Shown here in pieces: positions 53,652 through 64,000 of a stretch of 64,000 nucleotides of DNA. Under the pieces are notes generated by a model. It did not search any database. It was not told the DNA's origin and saw only the letters and a list, made by a program, of their open reading frames with translations. Numbering within the stretch: the stretch's first letter is position 1; the number at the start of each line of letters is the position of its first letter. This DNA is from Aquilaria yunnanensis (lineage: Eukaryota > Streptophyta > Magnoliopsida > Malvales > Thymelaeaceae). The stretch spans positions 70,240,393-70,304,392 of the forward strand of contig CM077594.1 of assembly GCA_039654915.1 (NCBI GenBank), read 5' to 3'. Both the position numbers and the translations under genes were made by a program.

Positions 53652-54713
53652 TGATGCTGATCAGAGGTGCGAAGCCAGCATCTGATGTGATACGGTTAGA
53701 CGGAGCCAACATCTCCACTGTGTGTAGCGGTGTGGGCAGCCGGGGATCCTGGAGGTACAAGAAGGTACCCTGAAAGGGTCACCTTAAGTGGTGGCCGGCA
53801 GCTTCCTAGTACCGTGGCTGGTGAAGACGGGAGAGACTTCCGCCAAAGGAGAGAGCCCGGAGCGGAGATCCTTCAGGGAGATCTGGCTGAAACACTCAGA
53901 AAACAGGGGTTAGGAGGCTCTCGGGGTGGTTTTCTGGGGGGGAACCTCTGACGCCCAAGTCAGTGCTTCTAGAGAGAAGGAGACATAGTAATAAGCATAA
54001 GAGACTCTTGCCTGGTGTGTCTTTCAGAGGGCTGAAGGGAGAGTATTCAGGCGGAGGGAGGAGAGCATCCTCTGTTTTTCGGCCTCTCTGTCCTCTTTTT
54101 CTCTCTCTCTCTTTTGGGGAGCCCCCCTTGTTTGTGGCCATTTCCCTGGTATATATGGGGGGTGATCCCTTCAGATTATGACACGTGTATGGTCGGATGA
54201 CATTCGTATTTTTGGGCGCGGGGGTCCCTAGTCATCTATAGGCTCCTCGGGCCGTGAGCTGTAGTAGGTGTAGCCCCGTGTTACAGGACGTTAGACTGCG
54301 ATGCCATGTTAGAGCGTGTCTGGGTGGCGTGTTGGAGATGTATATGAGTGGTGTGTCAGAGACTCCTTGATGGCTCTTTCCGTACAACCGAGGTCCTTTT
54401 GGTTGATGTCTCACTTCGGGGTGAAGGGCCCTTTCCCGGAGTCAGGCCAGAACTTCGGTGTCTACGTCTTCAGGAGGCTTTCTCCCTTAGGGGGTGGTTG
54501 GTCTTTCTCCCCCGAAGCTGGTTCGGTCGCCCTCCTGAATGAGGCACTACGTTGGCTCCCGAAGTTGGAATTTGGTGAGCTACCGAGGTCGTGCGCCTCA
54601 GGTGTATGATTTCCTTCACTCCGGAGTCCTTTCCGAGGTCGTATACCTCAGGTGTCTGGCTCCCTCTTTCCCGTGGTCGGCAGGTGGTCAGGACAATAGC
54701 ACTTCTGCTATCA
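53652..54713 (-). repeat. Element E 5' LTR
   Basis: 1,062 bp from tgatgctgatcag to the hairpin caatagcacttctgctatca (54694-54713). Clearly homologous to the left LTR with many substitutions. Confidence 0.85.
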
Positions 54714-54909
54714 ATTGGGATGGAGTCCATAAGCCTAAGGTGCAAACTTCTAGCAATAGTTACTAACACTCCTATGGAAGTCACTCTAGCTCCCAAAGCA
54801 TGAATAACATCAACTGAATGATTAGCATAGTCAATTTGTGCCTTATGCTTACTTAGCCAATCCATTCCCAACACTACGTCATATGACCTCAATTCTATAA
54901 CCCATAATT
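54714..54909 (-). pseudogene. Chromovirus D protease-region fragment
   Basis: Minus strand [34 protein letters not shown], parallel to B residues 495-530, sandwiched between element E and solo LTR copy 4. It shows that D was one element before both insertions. Confidence 0.88.
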
Positions 54910-56325
54910 TGTTGGGTTTTGGGAGCCAAACAGTGCAGCGAAATTTAACCGAAACCCTCCAGGATCCAAGTGAAACGGGGTAAACCGGGTGTTCGAAAAT
55001 TTCATACCTAATTTTCAGTTGAGATCTCTCACTCAAGTGTAGAGTCGAATCACAAAACCTGAACAGTTGACGTGTTCAGGCTCTCTATGGTATCCACACG
55101 AGCCTCTCGGGATCACCACGCTTCCACCACGTCCCGGCAGATGCGTTTCTCTTGCGCTCACAGTGCTAGCTTGTGTCCTCCAAGGAATTGCAAGAGAAGA
55201 GTGCGGCTGTCCTTTTGGGAGGCTAGGGCAAGGAGACCTATGAATTTCTCACTTAAAAGTTGTATTTATAGTGAGACTCAACTTCCAGGCCTAATGGGTT
55301 TCAAAGCCCTAATCCAATTAGGATTTAATTTCGGGCTTAATAATGGCTCAACTCCTTGGCCCATTATTAATACGAAATTAAAGTGAAACCATAACCCAAA
55401 TAATTAGCCCATGCACTCTAATGATCCAAATAGCTCTATGTGTGCGACCCAATAGGCTCTTGCCATGTTGGCAATGATCATAAATCATATTTATGATCAT
55501 AAGCAATGAGCGGTGTCTAGCAACACATCATTGCTACCCAAGTGACAAGATTGTCGGTGAATCGACTAAACCTTTATGATCATCACTGATATATGCCATT
55601 GTCCCTTTGTCCAAGATATCAAGACTAAGCACGAGACATGGAATGTGTCACTCTCGTATAGCCCAATCTTTGGTTTCTTGATTACCGAGTAGACCAACTT
55701 AAACTGACGACATTGATATCATATATCAACTCATCGGAGCATGGCCATGCATTTTCTAAGTCTCACTCTATCAAGGGGCCCAAAGATATCACTCCCGTTA
55801 CATAGGAGGGACAAATCCCATCTTGATCATACAAATCCCTGCGCATGATATGTGACATACCCAATGACCTCCTTCAAGTTCACTCAGTTACGAGCAACAA
55901 AGGAAAGTATCAAAGTATGTGACTCACTTGTAGGGAAGCTTGATGATCTTAGGTCGAAGGACTACATATACCATGATCACTATGAGAATCACTTATGACA
56001 CTCATATAACGATCCATGAAGTGTTCTCATGGTGGGTTGGTCCAGTACACAAGTTCTCCAACTTGTACCCATATGTAGACTACATATCTCATATTAGTCT
56101 CCACATATGCTAGTCATTATGTATTATTGAAACCCGCTCCACAATAATACTAGACTAGGGAGGTTTAAGAATATCATTATTCTAGGGTTACAATTATGTT
56201 TATTATGTTACGCAGAAAGAAAACAACAAACAAAATTGCTGGATTAATGCCTCAATAAAATATCATGACTCAATGTACAAAAATACAATCATCTCATGAT
56301 TGGCTTTTTGGGCACAACACTAACA
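54910..56325 (-). mobile_element. 1.4 kb solo LTR, copy 4 (reverse)
   Basis: 1,416 bp, TGTTGGGTTT...CACTAACA on the plus strand, perfect TAATT duplications (54905-54909, 56326-56330). The only minus-oriented copy. Inserted in the protease region of D. Confidence 0.93.
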
Positions 56326-56330
56326 TAATT

Positions 56331-56670
56331 CACATGCAAAGCGATGGTTGCCTAATTGCAAGGGATACCTAGTAACTAGCTCTTTGGTCACAATAAAACT
56401 CTGCCTATAGTTTTAATGAGTTTTAACTCATTGGAGATATCACACTGCAATTTCAATCTTTTTACCAAGGTAGATGAATTGATGGAAAAAGTAGCACCAC
56501 CATCAACTTGTACTCTAACGCTACCATTCTGAAATGTAAAGTTACCTCAAATGGTGGCTGCCTGGCTCCCTAGTCACTTGACTAGCCAAGGTAAAAACCA
56601 TCAGCTTTGCTGCTACAGCCACACTAGGTCAATTTCCAATGCCGTGGGGTGCTAGGGGTGGATTTTTTAC
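56331..56670 (-). pseudogene. Chromovirus D protease and end of Gag
   Basis: Continues D upstream of copy 4, aligning with B at about 9785-10120. The protease motif reads V-D-G-G-A-T, so the Asp that is Asn in B is kept here. Homology fades after 56670; the zinc knuckle, the rest of Gag and the 5' LTR are absent. Confidence 0.75.
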
Positions 56671-59154
56671 CCACTCCGGGGTAGTCCAGTTATGGTGCCA
56701 AAACTGTGCATTTAGACTTCCAGGATTGGTAATCTTCTGTAGGCCATCAGAACACTACCCTTAGTGTGCATACCCAAGTGGCCCTCTTGGGCACCATGTA
56801 AATACATGCATATTGGTCCAACCATCACACACATATTCATATTTCATGCACACCATGCCAGCAAGGAAGGAAAACACTAGCACAAGTCTTAGTTTTGGCT
56901 TCCACACATTAGGCAAGCTTGTTAAGTTCTAGTGGCCAGCTACTGCACCTGTAATTTCCACTAACAAACTGTATCATTCTAGCCACATAGCCCCCTGTTT
57001 TATTTGCTCCATTATAAAGTAGAGACTTAGAGAAAACCAAGGAATTTAGTTTTACATCAATAGCCTACCTATGGACCAAGTTATGGATTTTCTAAGTTGG
57101 TTACAAAATTCTGACCAAATGAACAGTAACTCAGCCAAATTTGCAACATCATATCTTTGGCTACAGGGCTCTAAATCCATAAGTTCAAAATCCATATTAA
57201 CCCTATATATGTCCTCTAGGTTTGGGCAAAATTCCATAACAGGATTCACTCTGCACAGGGAGTTATTAAACTTTAGGTCCAGAGTCAAAATTCTGCCAAC
57301 TTTTGGACCATTTTGCCCATACAATTTTTCCAAACCATGCAAACACTTCATTCATAAGCGGAAATCCCTACAAGGCTACCCCATATATGTCCATTACACA
57401 TAGGAATTAAATTCCCTTTATTTTAACAACTTTATGTGGACAAAACAGAATTTACAAGTAAGCAGCCCATCACTCACACTTAGGCAGCTTTGCACCACAT
57501 CACTTACATAGCCAAAACATTACTCAAATGTTCAGATACTTGTCTCATTTTACATACACTACATGTACATTCATACATGCACTACAATATAGTCTTAACT
57601 CAGCTAAATACGCATCCTAGGTTACAGGAGGTCCTGACACACAATCGACTCCAAAAACAGGATGCTTGACAGCTGCTGCACAACACAGTAAGTACCACCA
57701 TTAAAAATACCAAATGTGCTCCTAAAATCACCAAACTTTCCAGATCACAACTAGACATATGGAAGTTCATGTACCTGAAATTTCAGATCAAAAATCAAAC
57801 CACAAAGGTTAGTTTGAAGGTGATCTTTCAGCTGGACCTGAAACGACAGAATTGAGGGGAGTAAGTTTCATTGAGAAACTTAGTAGGGGTAACACTTGGT
57901 TTCTTAAGGTAATGTGATCCTCATTAAAACCTGAATCCAAATACACTAAAACAAAAAAACCACAATCCATCTATACAAGATATAGGTACCAAATGCAGCA
58001 GCCAAACACAACCAACAAACACATGAAATGTGGCAGCAACATATACCATAGGTTAGTCCATAAAACACATAATAAACATAACCAAATCACTATGGAAGCC
58101 GTCCTCAAGCTAATGCTTGGTCTTAGGAGGATTTTAAAAGTAGTTAGTACTAACTTTGGGCTCTAGAAACCCTCACTTTACTGCCATCATTGTGCACTTG
58201 ACAATAGGTCACAAAACCTTCAATAAGTGCACTCCCCTCAATAAGCTTGGTTCATCAAGCTCATGGATCTCTTCCAAGCTTAGCCATAGCTCCATGGATG
58301 TTTGAAAATACAGAAAACAACCCATGAGAGCAAGAGAACCCTTACCAAAGAGAGTAGGCCGAATTTGAAGCTTAATCCTTGAAGTATGCAAGAAATAGCT
58401 CTAGTTTGCTTCCAATTGCTTCCTTTTGCCTTCAATTTCAATCAATTGCAAGTTTGAAGGTATGGTGGCTATGGAGGAAGTATGGATGTGTTCTTGGGCT
58501 GGGGGAGGACGAAAATGAGAGTGGGATAAGTGATTTGGCCACTTAAATGGCCTTAAATGAGCTTAAGGGCACCAAAACACACTTAACAAGCTTAACCTTG
58601 CTTTATGTCATTTTCCTTCTCACTAATTATGGTTTCTTTGTCTTAAACTCGTTGGTACACATGTGCCCAAAATTTTTGACTAATTATCAAGTCATGGCCG
58701 CCTCCCCCATGGTGGGATAACCCCAAAATTCCACCCTTAGACTTAAGTCAAAAGCTTGAACACCTTAAGGTTTACACTAGGACATTTAGGTCCTTATTGC
58801 CTTTAGTGTTTCCTTTGTTCAAACTTGTCTTCCGTGAGTAATTCGGTACTCCAATAGCACTTTCATACCATTTATATCCTTCCCATAACTCTCCAAGTCT
58901 CTTTCTTTAGAGTTTTGCAATTGAGTACCCGAATTTCCAAAACCTTACAAAAATGTCCATAGGTTGCTTGACAAACAAGCAATCCTTAAGGCTTTTCTTG
59001 GGGGCCAAGTTACCAACTTGGAACACTTTTAAGGAGGTGTTGATCATGCCTTTTACCCCCCATACTTCAAACACTTTGGTGAGAATTACACAATATAATG
59101 GTTTTTAGCCATTATTACACACTTGTAATTCTCCTATTTTATGAGGTGGTAACA
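56671..59154 (-). mobile_element. Chromovirus F 3' LTR
   Basis: Right end ...gaggtggtaaca at 59154 adjoins the polypurine tract of F. It contains the 7-bp stem-loop AAGTTTC-attga-GAAACTT (57863-57881) followed by agtaggggt. The left edge against D is not sharp (56670-56760) and lacks a TG terminus. Open frames within, such as 57071-57403, show no domain. Confidence 0.6.
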
Positions 59155-60441
59155 ATCCTCCCCCCCTTAAAAATTTTGGTCCTCTGAAATAGCCTTTAGC
59201 TTTGGGTATTCTTCAGGATACCTTTCCATAAGGTCTTTTTCAGTTTCCCAGGTTTCTTCTGTTTTAGAGTGGTGTGACCACTAAACTTTAACCATGGTAA
59301 TATGTTTGTTTCTGAACCTTCTAGTATCCTTAGCTAAGATAGCTATAGGTTTCTCTTCATATGTCAAGGTAGGTTCCAACTGTATGTCTTCCACTACAAT
59401 AGCATGCTTTGTGTCCAGTAGACACTTCTTAAGCATACTGATGTGAAAAACATTATGAACACTTGACATGCTTGGCGGTAGAGCTAACCTGTATGCTACC
59501 TTGCCAACTCTATCCAAGATCTCATAAGGACCGATGTATCTTGGAGCTAACTTGGCTCTTTCGCCAAATCTGACAGTGCCTTTTGTTGGTGCAACTTTCA
59601 GCCAAACATTGTCACCAACCTCAAATTCCAAGTCTCTCCTTCTTTTGTTGACATAGGTTGTGGTCCTTTCATTGGCTGCCTTTAATCTCTCTTGAATCTT
59701 CTTGATTTTGGTAGTAGTCTCTTCAATAATTTCGGGACCCAACTCTAGCCTGTCTGAGGCTTCCACCCAACAGTGGGGTGTCATGCACCTTCTTCCATTT
59801 AATGCTTCATAAGGTGCCATGCCAATGGTGCTTTGGTAACTATTGTTATATGAGAATTCCACCAATGGCAAGTGTTGGTCCAATTAACCTTTGAAATCCA
59901 ACACAAAGCTCCTAAGCATGTCTTCTAGTATCTATATCACCCTTTCAGATTACCCATCTGTTTAAGGATGATAAGCAGTACTCAGGTGGATTTTGGTTCC
60001 TAGTGCTTTATGAAAAGCACTCCAAAACCGAGCTGTAAATCTGGGATCTCTATCAGATACAATGGAGTCTGGCACTCCATGTAGTGTCACTATCTCCTAG
60101 ACATAGATCTGAGCTAAGCTCTCCAAGGAGTCCGTGAGTTTCATAGGTAAGAAGTGGGCACATTTGGTTAGCCTATCCACAATGACCCATATTGTATCAT
60201 GCCTTAATTTGGTCATAGGCAACCTAGTCAAAAAGTCCATGGTTATGTTGCCCCACTTCCTCACTGGTATAGGTAGAGTCTCGAGGGTACCAGCTGGCTT
60301 CTACTGCTCTACCTTTACCCTCTGGCATGTGGCACATTTGGAGACATAAATAACTATGTCTCTCCTCATGTTTGGCCACCAGAAGTGAGTCTTCAAGTCT
60401 TTATACATTTTCTCACTTCCTGGATGGATGTTTAACTTGCA
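59155..60441 (-). pseudogene. Chromovirus F polypurine tract and integrase
   Basis: Minus strand AAGGGGGGGAGGAT next to the LTR is the polypurine tract. Open frame 59883-59281 holds the integrase end: [57 protein letters not shown] and HNVFHISMLKKC. Upstream to 60441 the core is readable with stops ([32 protein letters not shown]; a TDG-stop-SERVIQ version of the [10 protein letters not shown] motif). Related to B but a distinct family. It ends where the G LTR begins, so reverse transcriptase and gag are missing. Confidence 0.85.
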
Positions 60442-62959
60442 TGTCACACCTCACACAGGCCCTGGCCTATAAGTTTCTAGTTTAACTCTCATTCTAGAAC
60501 TCAAAATTCTAATTCTCTAATTCGGCCAAGCAAGCAATGGCAACATTATGTCTTATTTTCTTAAGTTGAGAAGCATGGGAGGTGGCCCAGGAGGCTTTAA
60601 AACAAGACCATTAACTACTTGCAGCAGATGCAAGGCCCAATACCACTAACTTGCCAAACAAACAAGGTTTTAATTGACTACTTGCATAACAAGCAAGGCA
60701 ACACTTAATGAAATCTTAAGTGCATATATGGTGTGCAGTCAAGTGTGCTACCTATATGGCAACCAAGAAGCCCACAATATTTACTTTAATTTTGAAACCA
60801 CATGTTAATCTGCACATGTTCTTCTCGGCCAACAAGGGGAACTCATGAAGGTTCACATTTACATACACATACATAAGCCCATAGCCATTTATAAGGGTGC
60901 CAAACCTTGGCCCATAACATTCAATATATATACAAGCACAAAACCATCCATAAGTCCATACACATAACTTGGCATCTAAGTCCAACAAAAACCAACACCA
61001 ACCTAGGCATCAAAGACTACATATATGTACACTCCAAAAAGGTAGTCTACCTAGCATCCAACATGGCTACATGCCATGAACCCATAAGTTGTCCATGCCA
61101 AGTTAAATATAGACCGAGACCATTAATGGTCAAAAAGAACCTTAAGGATCCCATACAGAAGCACACACTGCAGCACCAACCCAATTGCAATGTTCATTGT
61201 CATAAAAGTAAAGACTACAATCAGAGCCAAAGTCCAAGTGTCCATAGTGCTTTCCTAGACAGGTCCCCCACACTACAGCCTGCAAACTTAACTCATAAGT
61301 CTCGGCCAACTAGATATAAGACTTGTAATGAACTAAATTCCATAAGCCAAGCATACATTGGCACATTCCTTGGAAAACAAGCAAGTAAGTACTAAACACA
61401 AGCACAAGCAAGTTAGCACTACTCAGGCCGTATGTCTTTTCCTGAAAAACAAGTAGGATGAGCAGTGAGTATAAAACTCAGTAGAGTTCACTTTAATATA
61501 CAACTCAATTATGAGTCTATTTAGTTAAGCTGAGTACGCAACTCAAAGCTTAACCTCCCATTAGCTCAACATACCTGCAAAACAAACACAAAGACCAAGA
61601 AAACCAAGCATATGCATATACATGCTAAATAGCCAAGGCATATGAGTAACAATAATGACTAAGGGTTAGCAAGCACATAGAATTCACCCAAGGACACAAT
61701 AACACATACACACACACCACATAATGCTTTCGGCCAATATACCATACATGTACCCATGTGCACTTTGCACACAAATCACCATCAAACACTCCACTTCCAC
61801 TTAGAGCTCCCAAATGCTAAGCAAATAGGCCACATTTACTAGCATTTCTAATACATGTACATTAGTTAATTAGCTAATCAACAAGTAGACCGAATGTATT
61901 CTCAATAGCCCATCAAGCAACTAAGGTCATTTGGCAAATTTTAACCATCACTTAGCTACTCTAAACACTTGAACCATGATAATTCACCAAGCATAATCAA
62001 GTGTTAGTGAACCCTACCTCAAAATGCTTTCAGCCAAGATATCAACTTTCAATGCCCAAGTGTTCTTCACTCAAATAGCCTACCATAACAACAAATAGGC
62101 ATCAACAACACTTATTCATGGATCAACTACCATGTATTCCAAGAAGAACACTAAATTACTATAGTTCATGCTCTCGGCCAAATGCCCAATTCCATACATT
62201 GATGTTCTTCACTAAATTAACCCAACATATAACCATCTAAGCATCATTAACCCTTGTTCATGGCACAATTACCATGTAATCAAGGGAAGAACATGGAATT
62301 ACCTCAAATTGAGCTTTCGGCCAAACACCAACTTTCACACTTTGATGTTCTTCACTCAATTTAGCCTACCACAAGATTAAATAGGCATCAATAAACCTTA
62401 ATCATGGATTAATTTCCATGTAAACAAAGAAGAACACCAAATTATTCCATCCAACTCTTTTGGCCAACTCTAAACTTTCAAGCCAAGGTGTTCTTCACCA
62501 AATTGGCTCATTATTCCATCAATTCAACCCTTTAGCTCCTTGTTCATGGAAGAAAGACCATGTAATCAAGGAAATATACAAGTTACCTTGGAACCCTAGC
62601 TTGAATGGCTGGGCCCTTCAATGTTCCTTCAAGAACAAAGCTTGATTCCAAGTTGTCTTGTGCCAAAACTAGCTTCCAAGCTTGAATCCTTCAAGTGCCT
62701 TCAATGTTTGCTTGAATTCAAGACCAATTTCTAAGGAGAAGCTCAAGGACAACTCTCGGCCAAGTTAAGAGCAAGAAAACCCAAAATGGCAAAATAAATG
62801 GCCTTGACTAGTCCGGCCATAGGACACATGTGCAATAGTTGGCAAATATGCTAACTTTTGTCTTCCATTAATTTGCTTGGTTCATTGTAGCCTTCAACTT
62901 CACATGACCACAATGCCACCACTAAAACATGTGTCTAACTTGACATTTAAGTCATTTCA
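60442..62959 (-). mobile_element. Chromovirus G LTR, interrupted by solo LTR copy 5
   Basis: Starts tgtcacacctcacac directly after F coding sequence. At least 2.5 kb, AT-rich, non-coding, rich in a 'ttcggcca' motif and 'gatgttcttcact' repeats (62040-62500). It carries the stem-loop TGAGT-ataaa-ACTCA (61466-61480) followed by gtagagtt, and palindromic acacatac blocks near 61710. Its right end lies beyond the window or beyond copy 5. Confidence 0.55.
62040..62520. repeat. Degenerate ~130-bp tandem repeats in the G LTR
   Basis: Four successive units share the order 'tcggccaa...aactttca...gtgttcttcact...ttagcc...catcaa...ccttgttcatgga...accatgta...aagaacac'. Starts are near 62035, 62170, 62320 and 62455. 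They are diverged and LTR-internal. Confidence 0.6.
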
Positions 62960-64000
62960 TGTTAGTGTTGTGCCCAAAAAGCCAGTCATGAGATGATTGT
63001 ATTTTTGCACATTGAGTCATGATATTTTATTGAGGCATTAATCCAGCAATTATGTTTGTTGTTTTGTTTCTGCGTAACGTAATAAACATAATTGTAACCC
63101 TAGAATAATGATATTCTTAAATGTCCCTAGTCCAGTATTATTGTGGAGCGGGTTGCAATAATACATAATGACTAGCATATGTGGAGACTAATATGAGATA
63201 TGTAGTCTACATATGGGTACAAGTTGGAGAACTTGTGTACTGGACCGACCTACCATGAGAACACTTCATGGATCGTTATATGAGTGTCATAAGTGATTCT
63301 CATAGTGATCATGGTATATGTAGTCCTTCGACCTAAGATCATCAAGGTTCCCTACATGTGAGTCACATACTTTGATACTTTCCTTTGTTGCTCGTAACTG
63401 AGTGAACTTGAAGGAGGTCATTGGGTATGTCACATATCATGCGGAGGGATTTGTATGATCAAGATGGGATTTGTCCCTCCTATGTAACGGGAGTGATATC
63501 TTTGGGCCCCTTGATAGAGTGAGACTTTGAAAATGCATGGCCATGCTCCGATGAGTTGATATATGATATCAATGTCATCAGTTTAAGTTAGTCTACTCGG
63601 TAATCAAGAAACCAAAGATTGGGCTATACGAGAGTGACACATTCCATGTCTCGTGCTTAGTCTTGATATCTTGGACAAAGGGACAATGGCATATATCGGT
63701 GATGATCATAAAGGTTTAGTCGATTCACCGACAATCTTGTCACTTGGGTAGCAATGATGTGTTGCTAGACACCGCTCATTGCTTATGATCATAAATGTGA
63801 TTTATGATCATTGCCAACATGGCAAGAGCCTATTGGGTCGCACACGTAGAGCTATTTGGATCATTAGAGTGCATGGGCTAATTATTTGGGTTATGGTTTC
63901 ACTTTAATTTTGTATTAATAATGGGCCAAGGAGTTGAGCCATTATTAAGCCCGAAATTAAATCCTAATTGGATTAGGGCTTTGAAACCCATTAGGCCTGG
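62960..64000 (+). mobile_element. 1.4 kb LTR, copy 5 (cut by window end)
   Basis: First 1,041 bp of the family, TGTTAGTGTTGTGCCC onward, preceded by tttca (62955-62959), which should recur after its right end. It is closest to copies 1 and 4. Whether it is another solo LTR or the 5' LTR of a full element cannot be seen. Confidence 0.9.

Larger units (their letters stand above)
46938..54713 (-). mobile_element. Element E: Tat-lineage Gypsy with both LTRs, pol mostly deleted
   Basis: 7.8 kb, inserted in chromovirus D. LTRs 46938-47984 (3') and 53652-54713 (5'), minus orientation; primer site at 53631-53649. Flanks are atggg (46933-46937) and attggg (54714-54719), an imperfect duplication. Between the LTRs lie a 2.5 kb plus-strand antisense gene and only about 2 kb of decayed gag-pol, so protease and reverse transcriptase are absent. 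The LTRs are visibly diverged, so E is far older than B. Confidence 0.88.

Noticed and set aside
57071..57403. 110-codon frame in the F LTR
   Set aside because: Opposed by a 99-codon frame on the other strand, no domain, and located in LTR sequence.
60907..61395. 162-codon plus-strand frame in the G LTR
   Set aside because: Low-complexity His/Lys/Thr/Ser composition expected from AC-rich LTR sequence; no domain and no conserved counterpart.

Overview
This window is repeat-dense nuclear DNA from a flowering plant, probably a eudicot; I cannot name the species. Essentially every recognisable feature is an LTR retrotransposon or a piece of one: Ty3/Gypsy of the chromovirus (Tekay/Del-like), Tat and Athila lineages, plus Ty1/Copia. 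I see no host gene, tRNA, rRNA or CRISPR array. Nested insertions, solo LTRs, truncated pol genes and CpG decay suggest pericentromeric or other heterochromatin.

Layout. 1-770: end of a Tat LTR (minus). 771-1902: Copia RNase H fragment. 1903-3165: 3' end of Tat element A1 (minus). 3165-16361: 3' half of Tat element A2 (plus), whose antisense gene is split by a young, full-length chromovirus B (4072-13917). 16362-22274: Athila-like element (minus) with gag but no visible pol, interrupted by a 2.4 kb chromovirus solo LTR (18908-21339). 22275-22669: Tat LTR scrap. 22790-31010: Tat element C (minus), with a decayed gag-pol carrying two RNase H regions; its 5' LTR is interrupted by a 1.4 kb solo LTR. 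31011-35857: unassigned AT- and TG-rich DNA around another solo LTR. 35858-41600: Copia element with a 222 bp LTR and decayed gag-pol, again interrupted by a solo LTR. 41603-56670: chromovirus D (minus), split by Tat element E (46938-54713) and by a solo LTR (54910-56325). 56671-60441: 3' half of chromovirus F. 60442-62959: LTR of chromovirus G. 62960-64000: a fifth copy of the 1.4 kb LTR, cut by the window end.

How the parts work together. Each autonomous element would make a gag-pol polyprotein from a promoter in its own LTR. Only B keeps an open frame (1,578 codons) and near-identical 2,511 bp LTRs, yet its protease active-site Asp reads as Asn. The Tat elements also carry, on the opposite strand between pol and the 3' LTR, an antisense gene with its own TATA-like box and clear spliceosomal introns; two copies (A2 and E) share the intron positions. 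This intron-bearing antisense gene is the most interesting biology here. The second highlight is a family of five near-identical 1,416-bp LTRs (four of them complete solo LTRs with perfect 5-bp target duplications) that recently seeded the right half of the window.
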